Of a DNA stretch of 64,000 nt, positions 1 to 9,007 are shown in pieces. Source of the stretch: Hyphomicrobium sp. (GTDB taxonomy: Bacteria > Pseudomonadota > Alphaproteobacteria > Rhizobiales > Hyphomicrobiaceae); the NCBI GenBank assembly GCA_013141015.1, contig JABFRT010000029.1, forward strand, positions 1 through 64,000. Reading direction: 5' to 3'. The notes under the pieces are model-generated. The model ran no database searches and was not told the origin of the DNA. It saw nothing but the letters and a program-made list of their open reading frames with translations. Numbering within the stretch: the stretch's first letter is position 1; each line of letters starts with the position of its first letter. A program made the translations under genes and the position numbers.

Positions 1-1
1 G

Positions 2-2026
2 GTAACCGTCCGTCCGTTTGCATCGCCCGAGCGCAGAACCGAAAGCTCGGCCCGCGAAGTCCTGTCACTTTGGAACATCGCCGACGTATCGGGTGACAAG
101 ACCCGCGAAGCCCAGAAGATCGGCAACCTGGAAGCAGCTCTCGCCGCCTTCGACACGATGCCGGCCGGCTTCATGTCGATCTCGGGCGACGGCACCATCA
201 GCCATGTGAACAGCTCTTTTGAAGCCTGGCTCGGCCATGACGCCGGCACACTGCGCTCGCGCGCTGTCAAGTTGTCCGACGTTGCCGGAGACGATGGCGC
301 GAGTCTGCTATCCTCGCTTGCAACGGAAGACGACGCCGAACGCCGGACGATTGACCTCGATTTGACGCGCGCCGATGGCCGCATCGCCCCACTGACGCTG
401 TTTGTCGAGCCTTCCCCGGCACATGGTACGGGCGGGTTCACGGTCACCGCAATCCAGCGCAGCGCGCGCGGCTCTACCGGCAGCGGCGCGCACCAGGAAA
501 TCCGCTTCTCGCAATTCTTCCAGTCAGCGCCATTCGGCATTGCCACGCTTGACGCGGAAGGCCGCATCGCCAGCTGCAATACCGCGTTCATGCGCATGGT
601 GCTGGATGGCCGCGCGGCTCACGACATCTTGGCGACTAGCGCGCTCTGCCGCAACGCTGAGCCGGAAGAGCGCACCGCAATTGACGCGGGCCTCGCCGAA
701 GTTCTCACCGGCCGCGGCAATGTGCAACCGATCGAAGTCACCGGCGGCGACAACAAGCAGTATTCGCGCCGCGTTTATTTATCGCCGGTGTCGATTACCT
801 CGGGCAGCGAAGCGGCAGCCCTCTATGTGGTCGATGTCACCGAGCAGAAGGCGCTCGAACAGCGCTTTGCCCAGGCCCAGAAGATGGAAGCGGTCGGCAA
901 ACTTGCGGGCGGCATTGCCCACGACTTCAACAACGTGCTGACGGCCATCATCGGCTTCTCGGATCTGCTGTTGCAGACCCATCGCCCGAGCGATCCTGCA
1001 TACAAAGACATCAAGAATATCCAGTCGGCCGCCAACCGCGCTGCCGGCCTCGTCGCCAACCTGCTCGGCTTCTCGCGCAAACAGACGCAGCAGGTTTCAG
1101 TTTTGAACCTCGCGGAAGTCGCGACCGATCTGACACCGATTTTGCGAACATCTGTCGGCGAAAAGATCGAGCTCAAGATCCAGTCGGAACGCGACATGTG
1201 GTACGTGCGCGCCGACAAGAGCCAGATCGACAACGTGCTGATCAATCTGTGCGTCAATGCGCGTGACGCGATGCCCTCAGGTGGCAAGCTGACCATTCGC
1301 ACGCGCAACGTAACGGAACGCGAAAGCCAGAAGATGAGCGGCGTCGTCGGGTTCACGCCGGGCGAATATGTGCTGATCGAGGTCGCCGACAGCGGCACCG
1401 GCATGAGCGCTGAAGTGATGGCCAAAATCTTCGAGCCGTTCTTCACCACCAAGGGCGTCGGCAAAGGCACTGGTCTTGGCCTTGCGTCCGTCTACGGCAT
1501 CATCAAGCAGTCGGGCGGGTTCATTCAGCCGGAAAGCGAAATCGGCAAGGGCACAACGTTCCGCGTGTTCCTGCCGCGTTACGTGCAGACGGATGAAGAA
1601 ATCGAAGCCGCCATTCCCAAGGCCGCCGCAATCCGCAATGCGGCTGCGATGGATTTGACCGGCACAGGCCGCGTGCTCCTCGTTGAAGACGAAGTCGAGG
1701 TCCGCTCATTTGCGGTGCGCGCCTTGAAGCGCCAGGGCTATCAGGTTTTGGAAGCCGCCGACGGCGTTGAAGCGCTGGCCGTAATGGAAGCCAACCAAGG
1801 CACGGTCGATATCGTCGTCTCAGACGTGGTGATGCCGGAAATGGATGGTCCGACGCTGTTCAAGGAATTGCGCGCCCGCAATCCGCATATCAAAGTGATC
1901 TTCGTCTCGGGCTATCCCAACGAAGCCTTCCGCGAAAGTCTTGGATCAGATGATTTCGCGTTCCTGCCAAAGCCGTTCTCGCTGCCGCAGCTGGCGCAGA
2001 AGGTGAAAGAAGAACTGGCGAAGTAA
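2..2026 (+). CDS. cckA: Hybrid sensor histidine kinase CckA (5' end outside window)
   Basis: The reading frame is open from the first full codon at nt 2, so the N-terminus, which in this family carries membrane segments, lies outside the window; the ATG at 158 is internal. Visible in order are PAS-like sensory segments (about nt 60-840), a HisKA domain with the phosphoacceptor His in GGIAHDFNN (codon 920-922), an HATPase with N-box NARDAM and glycine boxes (about 1190-1580), and a C-terminal receiver with acceptor Asp at 1823-1825 ([10 protein letters not shown]) and Lys in LPKPF. The H-box context, SRKQTQQ and KSQIDN-type segments resemble CckA, the cell-cycle kinase that phosphorylates CtrA and CpdR through ChpT. 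That partner assignment is from family knowledge; neither ChpT nor CtrA is in the window. Another PAS hybrid kinase is the less likely alternative. Confidence 0.85.
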   Translation, partial: VTVRPFASPERRTESSAREVLSLWNIADVSGDKTREAQKIGNLEAALAAFDTMPAGFMSISGDGTISHVNSSFEAWLGHDAGTLRSRAVKLSDVAGDDGASLLSSLATEDDAERRTIDLDLTRADGRIAPLTLFVEPSPAHGTGGFTVTAIQRSARGSTGSGAHQEIRFSQFFQSAPFGIATLDAEGRIASCNTAFMRMVLDGRAAHDILATSALCRNAEPEERTAIDAGLAEVLTGRGNVQPIEVTGGDNKQYSRRVYLSPVSITSGSEAAALYVVDVTEQKALEQRFAQAQKMEAVGKLAGGIAHDFNNVLTAIIGFSDLLLQTHRPSDPAYKDIKNIQSAANRAAGLVANLLGFSRKQTQQVSVLNLAEVATDLTPILRTSVGEKIELKIQSERDMWYVRADKSQIDNVLINLCVNARDAMPSGGKLTIRTRNVTERESQKMSGVVGFTPGEYVLIEVADSGTGMSAEVMAKIFEPFFTTKGVGKGTGLGLASVYGIIKQSGGFIQPESEIGKGTTFRVFLPRYVQTDEEIEAAIPKAAAIRNAAAMDLTGTGRVLLVEDEVEVRSFAVRALKRQGYQVLEAADGVEALAVMEANQGTVDIVVSDVVMPEMDGPTLFKELRARNPHIKVIFVSGYPNEAFRESLGSDDFAFLPKPFSLPQLAQKVKEELAK

Positions 2027-2213
2027 GTCTAATCGTTTACTCGTCCACCGGCGCGACACCCACTGTCATCCTAGGCCTCGTGATTAGGAATTCATCTAGC
2101 AAATCCCTCCTCGTCAAAGACTAAGCGTCTGACAATGTGATCGCTGTCTGACTTGCGGAACCGGCTCAATAAAACTAGCCATTGAGCTGACCGATTTGCC
2201 AGGAGCTTGTGGC

Positions 2214-2720
2214 ATGAGTGCAAAAACTGAAGCGCATTTGACGCCGGCAGAAACACCCACAATTACTCGCGAGAATGGTCTACTTGTCGTTTCCGATAGG
2301 CAAAACGAAACACTCAACATTGGAAAGTTGACAATTTGGTTTGCCTGCCTACTTCTGCCACTGCAGTTCATCACGATGTCCCCAGCCCCAAGCATGCTGT
2401 TCCTGCTCACGGTGGCCCTCCTCGTTCTGCCAAAAAGCCTGCCTGTGACGAAATTGGTGGTCGATCCCGATCAATGCAAAATTCGAATTGGAGTTTTATG
2501 GACGGGAGACGAATCAGGATTGCGGGTGCTTGATTTCGCCGATGTTCAAGAGATTGCCGTCATCTACGATTCCGACATTGGCTATCTTCCCTACCTCCTT
2601 CTGCGAACGGGCGAGGACGTGCTGTGCCCCTCTCGCGGGGCATCCCAGGAAGAAGCCGAGCATGTTGCAGAAGTAATTCGCGTCGAAATGGCCCAAGCTA
2701 AAGTTGCTGAGTTGCAGTGA
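2214..2720 (+). CDS. Hypothetical membrane protein with two membrane segments
   Basis: 168 aa. I place the start at the ATG at 2214 because AGGAG lies 8 bases upstream; an upstream TTG at 2196 has no such site. The first 45 residues are polar. Two adjacent hydrophobic stretches follow (around IWFACLLLPLQF and MLFLLTVALLVLP), then a soluble C-terminal domain of about 90 residues rich in acidic and aliphatic residues. The architecture resembles small bacterial proteins with a hairpin membrane anchor and a PH-like cytosolic domain, but I do not recognise the family. It is monocistronic, 190 bases downstream of cckA. Confidence 0.6.
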   Translation: MSAKTEAHLTPAETPTITRENGLLVVSDRQNETLNIGKLTIWFACLLLPLQFITMSPAPSMLFLLTVALLVLPKSLPVTKLVVDPDQCKIRIGVLWTGDESGLRVLDFADVQEIAVIYDSDIGYLPYLLLRTGEDVLCPSRGASQEEAEHVAEVIRVEMAQAKVAELQ

Positions 2721-2812
2721 TTTCGGGAGTCCATTTGACCGTTCTGAGCGGCGTTTGCTGAGCGATTTATCATAAGCTCGAGGCTTAAGACTGCACAACG
2801 TTCTCACCCGCG

Positions 2813-3238
2813 TTAGATGCGCGAGATGCCGTCTCGATCCCAGCGGTAAAAAGACGTCAGATAGAACAGCGCTAAATAAATCGCGCCGAACGTGATTGCG
2901 CCAAGCGCTGCGGCCGCTTCGTAAATCGTGAAGCCCGCCAGATAATCGGGTTGCGCGTTGCCGAAGCCCGGCAGTTCGGTCGCGGTCTTCGAAAGTTTGC
3001 GCCACGCGGTCTCTGTCCCGAGCAGCAAGCCATTCAGTCCGCTCGTCATCACCCCCATGAACGCGAGCCCGCTTGAGAGCAGCAGAAACGCCAGCGCGCG
3101 CAACGCAAACGGCGCGTCTTTGAGAAATAGCCACAGCGCCGCGATGTACGCCGAAATCATCGTGAACGAGAAGCCCGCAACCGATACGACAATCGCGGTT
3201 ACATCATTGCGGACGGTCAAAATCTCGGCTTCGGTCAT
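2813..3238 (-). CDS. Hypothetical four-segment membrane protein
   Basis: 141 aa from the ATG at 3238; an ATG at 3274 would add 12 residues, and neither start has a strong ribosome site. The start at 3238 is preferred because MTEAEI reads like a natural N-terminus. Four hydrophobic segments alternate with short charged loops: roughly residues 15-38, 45-68, 93-112 and 115-130. No catalytic motif is visible. The gene stands alone, convergent with the preceding small membrane gene and upstream of nothing obviously related. Family not recognised. Confidence 0.55.
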   Translation of the reverse strand: MTEAEILTVRNDVTAIVVSVAGFSFTMISAYIAALWLFLKDAPFALRALAFLLLSSGLAFMGVMTSGLNGLLLGTETAWRKLSKTATELPGFGNAQPDYLAGFTIYEAAAALGAITFGAIYLALFYLTSFYRWDRDGISRI

Positions 3239-3317
3239 GCGGGAGTCCCCTTTCGGCGCCAAAGCCCTGAGCATAGGGGAGCGGTGATACTTGCGCCAGC
3301 CGAGGCCCGGCAGAGTT

Positions 3318-3929
3318 TCAGGTTTGACGGAACAGCGAAAGGGACATTTCGCGTGGCGGCCCAGCCGCCGGTTGCGCGACTATTCGTGACCCGATTGAAA
3401 TGAGCATTGCCGACATATCACGCGGCACGTCATCGTTGGCGGCAATCACTGGCGCCTCAAACTCTGGCTGAGCCACCGCAACGGCCGCAACGGTTTCAAC
3501 CAAGTTTGTGCGGGCCTTCCTCAGCCGCGCCACAAGTTCAGTGGCCTGCTGAGATCGCGTCGCGTGTTCCTGGGTGCAGTCTTCAACGATAACCGGCATC
3601 ACACGCGTTGCCGGATCAGCGGGCGCCACGACTTGCCGAAGCGCAATCGCCAAAGGTCCGCATGCGAACTGAACACCGGCGCGATGTCCACGCTGATGGC
3701 GGACGTCGCAGATGATCTCGTTGACGCTGCCGCCAATCGTCAGGCGGATGCGCGGCGGCAATTCGATTTGCTCTGAAAATTCGAGCAACGCGCCACCTTC
3801 CGACACGTCGCGCACGGTGCAGGCTATGATTGTCCGGTGATTGATGCGAACCACAGCTGGCAGCAACGTTTCGCGGCGGCCGAAGGCGCGGCGCTCGAAG
3901 CCTGATTTTGCTGTGTTCAAGTGGCTCAT
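3318..3929 (-). CDS. PilZ-domain protein
   Basis: 203 aa. The N-terminal 90 residues carry the two PilZ signatures for cyclic-di-GMP binding: an arginine-rich RRAFGRRE segment (about residues 13-20) and DVSEGGALL (about 41-49), followed by beta-rich sequence ending in a GVQFACG strand. The remaining 110 residues are low in pattern, Ala/Val/Arg rich, and probably a flexible tail. PilZ proteins relay cyclic-di-GMP signals to motility, adhesion or polysaccharide machinery; no such machinery is adjacent, so the output is unknown. The GR spacing varies a little from the classical RxxxR, so ligand binding is likely but not certain. Confidence 0.75.
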   Translation of the reverse strand: MSHLNTAKSGFERRAFGRRETLLPAVVRINHRTIIACTVRDVSEGGALLEFSEQIELPPRIRLTIGGSVNEIICDVRHQRGHRAGVQFACGPLAIALRQVVAPADPATRVMPVIVEDCTQEHATRSQQATELVARLRKARTNLVETVAAVAVAQPEFEAPVIAANDDVPRDMSAMLISIGSRIVAQPAAGPPREMSLSLFRQT

Positions 3930-4209
3930 GTTCGCGTGCCCGCCCCCGGGGCCTTAAGTGTCTTTGAATTACACCAACTTACACATGACCGATTGAAATC
4001 CTGGCCCATACCGGTGGCGCAATTTGCCGGGCGCCGTTAAGCTTGGCGCAACACATCCACCGCGATTCCGGCCGGCTGCCCGCGGCGGCGTCTGAAGCAC
4101 CCTCAATAATGAACACCAGATGAATTTGGCCTTCAGGCTTCGTTCAACGCTTGAGGAGTAATCTTTGATTCATGTCATCGGGGTGCGGGCAGACAAAGGA
4201 GTTACTGCC

Positions 4210-4296
4210 ATGCCGGAATTCTTTCGCTCAAGCGCCATCATGCTGATGGGCCTTACGGTTATGGCGGCAGGCGTCGCTGTTGTGCTTTACGGCTAA
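4210..4296 (+). CDS. Small single-span membrane peptide (28 aa)
   Basis: An ATG at 4210 is preceded by AAGGAG at 4196-4201 with 8 bases spacing, one of the best ribosome sites in the window. The 28-residue product starts with a short polar MPEFFRSS stretch and is then almost entirely hydrophobic, ending VVLYG before a TAA. That is the layout of a tiny single-pass membrane protein. The frame also extends upstream to a TTG at 4165 with GAGGAG before it, giving a 43-residue alternative. A terminator-like hairpin follows at 4456. Function unknown. Confidence 0.5.
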   Translation: MPEFFRSSAIMLMGLTVMAAGVAVVLYG

Positions 4297-4356
4297 ATCG
4301 AGACGCCCGCGGCGGGCTGAACCGCGCCGTTTTACCCGTGGTTTTACTTAGCACCT

Positions 4357-4403
4357 AGTCCTGGCCCTCAGTCCTGGCCCTATTTGCTTGCCCCGGCCAG
4401 GAC
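4357..4403. repeat. Short direct and inverted repeat cluster
   Basis: AGTCCTGGCCCT occurs twice with a 13-base period (4357 and 4370), and GGCCAGGAC follows in inverted orientation at 4395-4403. The transcript could fold into alternative hairpins ahead of ycjX. No known regulatory RNA is recognised. The rest of 4297-4455 holds nothing else visible. Confidence 0.5.
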
Positions 4404-4455
4404 CACCGCTCACTTCACTGTACGCCTTGTTGTTTCCTCCAACTTGCGCCACTTA

Positions 4456-4484
4456 AAGGGGACCCTACGGTCCCCTTATTTTGT
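4456..4484 (+). terminator. Intrinsic terminator just before ycjX
   Basis: A perfect 9-bp stem AAGGGGACC/GGTCCCCTT with loop CTAC is followed by ATTTTGTT. It would end transcripts of the small peptide gene at 4210. The U-tract runs into the proposed TTG start of ycjX, so it may instead sit in the ycjX leader. Confidence 0.65.
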
Positions 4485-5944
4485 TGGCGCACGCCTTGGC
4501 AGATCTGATCTCTTTCGACACACTTAAAGGCGCACAAGCGCGGCTTGGCGATTATCTTACCCCCGCCGTGCGCCTCGGCGTGACCGGGTTATCGCGCGCC
4601 GGCAAGACGGTGTTCATTACAGCCCTGGTGCGCAGCTTAGTGACCGGCGGACGCTTGCCTTTTTTTGCCCCCGACGCGGAAGGGCGCATTGTGCGCGCTT
4701 ATCTGGAGCCGCAGCCGGACGACAGCGTGCCGCGCTTCGACTATGAGGCGCATCTTGAAGAATTGACCGGCGATCCACCGTTCTGGCCTGACAGCACGCG
4801 GCGCATTTCTGAATTGCGCGTCACCATCGAATACCGTTCCGACAATCCGTGGAAGCGGGCGCTTGGGCTCTCGAAGCTGCACCTCGACATCGTGGATTAT
4901 CCCGGCGAGTGGCTGGTTGATCTGCCGCTACTCAATCAATCTTACCAGGATTTCTCGCGCGAAGCCTTAGCGCTCAGCGCCGATCCGATGCGCGCGGGCG
5001 TCGCCAAACCGTGGCTCGACTTTTTGGCGGGCACCGATCCGGGCGCCGGCGAAAACGAGCAGATCGCACTGTTTGGCACCAAGCTTTATGTTGATTATCT
5101 GAAAGCGTTGCGCGCAGGCGGCGCGCAAGCAACGCTCGCACCCGGGCGGTTTTTGCTGCCGGGCGATCTTGAAGGCTCGCCGGTGTTGACGTTTTTTCCG
5201 ATGCCGCTGATTGCCGGCACAGCCCCTCAGCGCGGATCGCTCGCCGCCATGATGGCGCGGCGCTATGAGAGTTACAAAGCTCAGGTTGTACGGCCTTTTT
5301 TCACAGACCATTTCGGGCGCCTCAACCGCCAGATCGTGTTGGTCGATGTGCTTGGCGCTTTGGACCAGGGCGCAGGTGCGGTTGGCGAGTTGGAACGCGC
5401 GATGGGCGGCGTGCTCAACGTCTTCCGTCCCGGCGCCAATTCGTGGTGGTCGCTGATCGCCGGCAAAAAGATCGACAAGGTTTTATTTGCAGCCACCAAA
5501 GCCGATCACTTGCATGCCGCCCATCACGACCGGCTTGGCGCTATTTTGAAACGCATCGTTGATCGCGCGTTGCTCAATGCCGAAGCGCAAGGGGCGGGGG
5601 TATCCGCGATGGCGTTATCCGCAATCCGCGCGACGCGCGAAGCCGAGGTCAAAATCAAAGGCGAGACGCTGCCGTGCCTCAAGGGCGTGCCGTTGACCGG
5701 CGAGCGCATCGGCGACGTGACCTTCGACGGCGTGCAGGAAGCAGCCATTTTTCCAGGCGACTTGCCCGCCACGGCTGACGAAGCCCTTGACCGTGCCAGA
5801 TCCGGCAAGCCCGGATCATTGGCCCTGGTCCGCTTCCGGCCACCGAAGCTGCCACCCAAACAACCGGGCGTCAAAGACGCGGCGCTCCCGCACATCCGCC
5901 TCGACCGCGCTTTGGATTTCTTGATATCGGATTATCTGACATGA
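4481..5944 (+). CDS. ycjX: YcjX-family P-loop GTPase-like protein
   Basis: About 487 aa. The N-terminus holds a Walker A motif, GLSRAGKT (residues 36-43), and the product follows the YcjX (DUF463) pattern throughout: DYPGEWLVDLPLL, RFLLPGDLEGSP, RQIVLVDVLGAL, KVLFAATKADH and the closing PHIRLDRALDFLI. YcjX is a stress-linked nucleotide-binding protein of unknown biochemical role that co-occurs with the membrane protein YcjF. The start is uncertain. An in-frame stop lies at 4454, leaving only TTG codons at 4481, 4484 or 4496 (or the ATT at 4478), none with a well-placed Shine-Dalgarno. The stop overlaps the ycjF start as ATGA, so the two are translationally coupled. Confidence 0.9.
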   Translation: MLAHALADLISFDTLKGAQARLGDYLTPAVRLGVTGLSRAGKTVFITALVRSLVTGGRLPFFAPDAEGRIVRAYLEPQPDDSVPRFDYEAHLEELTGDPPFWPDSTRRISELRVTIEYRSDNPWKRALGLSKLHLDIVDYPGEWLVDLPLLNQSYQDFSREALALSADPMRAGVAKPWLDFLAGTDPGAGENEQIALFGTKLYVDYLKALRAGGAQATLAPGRFLLPGDLEGSPVLTFFPMPLIAGTAPQRGSLAAMMARRYESYKAQVVRPFFTDHFGRLNRQIVLVDVLGALDQGAGAVGELERAMGGVLNVFRPGANSWWSLIAGKKIDKVLFAATKADHLHAAHHDRLGAILKRIVDRALLNAEAQGAGVSAMALSAIRATREAEVKIKGETLPCLKGVPLTGERIGDVTFDGVQEAAIFPGDLPATADEALDRARSGKPGSLALVRFRPPKLPPKQPGVKDAALPHIRLDRALDFLISDYLT

Positions 5945-6996
5945 CACGCGATCCCAATGCGCCAACCCCTTCGCCGCCGCCACGAGCGCCGCGTGTGTTC
6001 AAACTCGACGATCCAGCGCTGCAAACAGCCGGTGACGATGACGTGTTCGCAGACGCAGGCGCTTCAACGTCGCGGCGCAATGAGGCCGCCCCGCGCAAAC
6101 TGACGGCAAGCGATCTCAATCGCGGCATCCGCTGGGGCAGTATTTTGCTGTCGGCGATGGCAGCCCTTGCGTCACTGGCTGCGGGATTGTGGTTCACCCG
6201 CTTCGTATCCGTCGCGCTGGAGCGACAGGACTGGGTTGGCTGGGTCGCATTCGGTTTAATGATGATCATTGCCTTAGCGCTGGCCGTCATTCTGCTGCGT
6301 GAAGTGCTCGGCTTCCGGCGGCTCGCGCGGCTTGCCAAACTGCGCCAGTCCGTGCGCCAATCGATCGCCGCCAAAGACGCTCAACAGGAACGCACCGCGG
6401 TGACGGCGTTGGCCCGGCACTATCATGGCCGCGCAGATATGACGTGGGGCCTGGCGCGGCTTGCCGATCACAAAGGCGACGTTTTGGAACCGGGCGAATT
6501 GCTGCGCCTCGCTGATCGCGAATTGCTGAGCCCGCTCGATACTGAAGCGCGCCGCGTTATCCTCAAAGCCGCCAAACGGGTGGCAACTGTCACCGCGCTG
6601 TCGCCGATGATGTGGATCGCGATGGGTTTCGTGCTTGTTGAAAACGTCCGCATGTTCCGCACCCTCGCTGGCCTATATGGCGGACGGCCCGGCACACTTG
6701 GCGCGCTCCGGCTGGCGCGGCTGGTCGTCACCCACATTATCGCGACCGGTGGCCTCGCCATGACCGACGATCTTCTCGGACAGTTTCTCGGGCAAGATGT
6801 GTTGCGGCGCTTGTCGCGTCGTCTTGGCGAAGGCGCATTTAACGGTGCCTTGACCGCGCGCTTGGGCGTTGCCGCTGTCGAGGTGACCCGGCCGTTGCCG
6901 TTCCTCGACGCTGATCCGTTGCGAGTACGCGAGATTTTCGCAGAGCTGTTTAAATCACTGCGCGGTGGCGACAAGACTTTAGCGGAGAAGGTGTAA
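5941..6996 (+). CDS. ycjF: YcjF-family (DUF697) inner membrane protein
   Basis: 351 aa. It begins inside the ycjX stop (ATGA overlap). A proline-rich cytosolic start leads to two membrane segments (about 63-85 and 97-120), an amphipathic region, and a third hydrophobic stretch around TALSPMMWIAMGFVLVEN with the DUF697-type C-terminal domain containing repeated RLxR helices. In enterobacteria ycjX-ycjF is a two-gene unit tied to envelope stress; the pairing here is the same. Biochemical role is not established. Confidence 0.85.
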   Translation: MTRDPNAPTPSPPPRAPRVFKLDDPALQTAGDDDVFADAGASTSRRNEAAPRKLTASDLNRGIRWGSILLSAMAALASLAAGLWFTRFVSVALERQDWVGWVAFGLMMIIALALAVILLREVLGFRRLARLAKLRQSVRQSIAAKDAQQERTAVTALARHYHGRADMTWGLARLADHKGDVLEPGELLRLADRELLSPLDTEARRVILKAAKRVATVTALSPMMWIAMGFVLVENVRMFRTLAGLYGGRPGTLGALRLARLVVTHIIATGGLAMTDDLLGQFLGQDVLRRLSRRLGEGAFNGALTARLGVAAVEVTRPLPFLDADPLRVREIFAELFKSLRGGDKTLAEKV

Positions 6997-7033
6997 ACCT
7001 TTTTTTATCAGCCGGCTCGCCGCAGAGGGCTCG

Positions 7034-9007
7034 TTAGGCAGCTTTGGCGAGGCCGCTTGCCGCATCATTGGGTGGCAACCGCTCCGCCCATTCTGCGGCC
7101 CGAGCGTTAGCGGCCACCAATATTGGCGGCGGCGTGCGTTCTTCTTCCGTCGCCAGCGCCCAGCGCGAAAATGCGCCCGCGCGCCGCGATGTCAGCCAGC
7201 TGACCGGACCGGCAAGTGCCAATCCGAGCACGACGGGTGCCATCCAGGCCAGCAACCCCGGCGACACTGCATAGGCGATGCCCGCCACAAACACACCGAT
7301 ACCGGTATGCCAGCGGGCAAACCACATCGCGTCGTTAAAGCTCAATGCGCCGTCATCGCGCTTCTGAGCCTTCCAACCGGAATCGAGACCGGCAAAAATC
7401 TGGATTGCGCCAACCGTCTGCGTCAACATCAATATCGGTGCGATCAGCATCGAATAGACAGTCTCGTACATCACGCCGGCGGTTGCCCGCACGGCGTGCA
7501 AAGGACTGCGGATCCGGCGCGCCTTTTTCAACTCAAGCAAAAGACCGAGCGCCTTCGGCAACAGCACCACACCAAGCGTCGCCAGGAACAAGCGCAGCGC
7601 GGCGCCAGGATCGATGATCGGCCAAATCGGAAACAGTGTCTTTGCATCGCGGAAGTAGCTAGGAATGATCTGCTGGCCTTGCAGCGCCAGGATCAGGCCA
7701 ACGATCAGCGACAGCGCCCAGATGGCCGAAATCAGATACGATGTGGCACCCATTCCCAGATGAACACGGCCCATAGTCGTGATTCCGGGCTGCGAAACGA
7801 TCGCCAGGTGCTGCAGGTTACCCTGCGCCCAGCGCCGGTCGCGCGTGACCACATCGACGATATTCGGCGGCATGCCTTCGTATGATCCTTCGAGCGAGGG
7901 CATCATATGCACGCCCCAGCCGGCCCGCTGCAGCAGCACGGCTTCGACGAAGTCATGGCTCATGATATGGCCGCCAAATGGTTTGCGGCCCGGCAGATCA
8001 GGCAAGCCCGCCGCCGTCGCGAAAGCATGCGTGCGGATGATGGCGTTATGACCCCAGTAGTTGCCCTGGTCGCGATGCCAGAAGGCAAGACCGGCCGCTA
8101 CCGACGGCCCATAAGTATTGCAGGCGAACTGCTGCAAATGCTGCAACAGGCTGGTTCCACCAACAAGGCGCGGAACCGACTGGATCAATCCAGCCTTCGC
8201 ATCGCGTTCCATCGCCTGGACCAGACTGACAAGGGTCGCACCCGACATCACGCTGTCGCCATCGAGAATGACGAAATGCTCATAAGCTGCACCGAACCGG
8301 CCGATCCATTCGGCGATGTTGCCAGCCTTGCGCGCATAATTGTTGGCGCGGCGGCGGTAAAACACGGAAACGAGGCCGTGCAATTTGGACTGCAAGGCTT
8401 GGTACACGCGCGCTTCACGCGGGCCATCCATATCACCGCGGGTATCCGACAGCACGAATATATCAAAATGCGTTTGGCGGCCGGCCTGTACGAGTTCGTC
8501 TGCCATTGCCTCGATCGCGCCCGACACCCGGGTCGGGTCTTCGTGATATACCGGAAACAGCAGTGCCGTGCGGGTGGTGAGCGGCGTTGCAGCGGCAGGC
8601 AGCGCTACGGAGTCGGCGCGTTCGCCGGCAAACAGCGGAAGAAAACCCAGAGCGCCACTCAAGCTGCCAAGCGCGATCCACCCGAACGCAATTGTTGAAA
8701 GCACAAGAAAAGTGAACTGCAGCGGTGTCATCACCGCAAACGCCAGGATCGAGAACAACTCATAGCCGAAGGCTGCGGTCAGCACCGCGGCGCCGGCGAA
8801 GATTGCGGCACGCGGAACCCAATAGCCGCGACGGCGCGGCTCAGCAGCAATTTCGACCTTCGCCGAGAAGTCCTGCACCGGCATGACGAGCGGCGACGCC
8901 GGCGGAACGTGGACCCATGGTCCGGCATCATCGCTCTTGACCGCGATGGGACCCGGCACCGGGCCCGGAAAATTTTCGTTTACAGCTTCGTCCATCGATA
9001 AAGCCAA
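7034..9007 (-). CDS. mdoH: Glucans biosynthesis glucosyltransferase H
   Basis: 657 aa. A family-2 glycosyltransferase embedded in the inner membrane that builds the beta-glucan backbone of osmoregulated periplasmic glucans from UDP-glucose. Two membrane segments precede the catalytic domain (about 66-90 and 96-122). Visible are the nucleotide-binding Asp in LSDTRGD (about 186-192), DGDSVMSG (249-256) and the acceptor motif RDRRWAQGN, followed by several C-terminal membrane segments. It lies downstream of mdoG and overlaps its 3' end by 28 bases; a second in-frame ATG at 8995 is an alternative start. Being shorter than enterobacterial MdoH (about 850 aa) is common in alphaproteobacteria. Confidence 0.92.
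   Translation of the reverse strand: MALSMDEAVNENFPGPVPGPIAVKSDDAGPWVHVPPASPLVMPVQDFSAKVEIAAEPRRRGYWVPRAAIFAGAAVLTAAFGYELFSILAFAVMTPLQFTFLVLSTIAFGWIALGSLSGALGFLPLFAGERADSVALPAAATPLTTRTALLFPVYHEDPTRVSGAIEAMADELVQAGRQTHFDIFVLSDTRGDMDGPREARVYQALQSKLHGLVSVFYRRRANNYARKAGNIAEWIGRFGAAYEHFVILDGDSVMSGATLVSLVQAMERDAKAGLIQSVPRLVGGTSLLQHLQQFACNTYGPSVAAGLAFWHRDQGNYWGHNAIIRTHAFATAAGLPDLPGRKPFGGHIMSHDFVEAVLLQRAGWGVHMMPSLEGSYEGMPPNIVDVVTRDRRWAQGNLQHLAIVSQPGITTMGRVHLGMGATSYLISAIWALSLIVGLILALQGQQIIPSYFRDAKTLFPIWPIIDPGAALRLFLATLGVVLLPKALGLLLELKKARRIRSPLHAVRATAGVMYETVYSMLIAPILMLTQTVGAIQIFAGLDSGWKAQKRDDGALSFNDAMWFARWHTGIGVFVAGIAYAVSPGLLAWMAPVVLGLALAGPVSWLTSRRAGAFSRWALATEEERTPPPILVAANARAAEWAERLPPNDAASGLAKAA

Noticed and set aside
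823-1470. 215-codon minus-strand open frame inside cckA
   Set aside because: Overlaps the conserved HisKA and HATPase motifs of the plus-strand gene; no ribosome site or motif.
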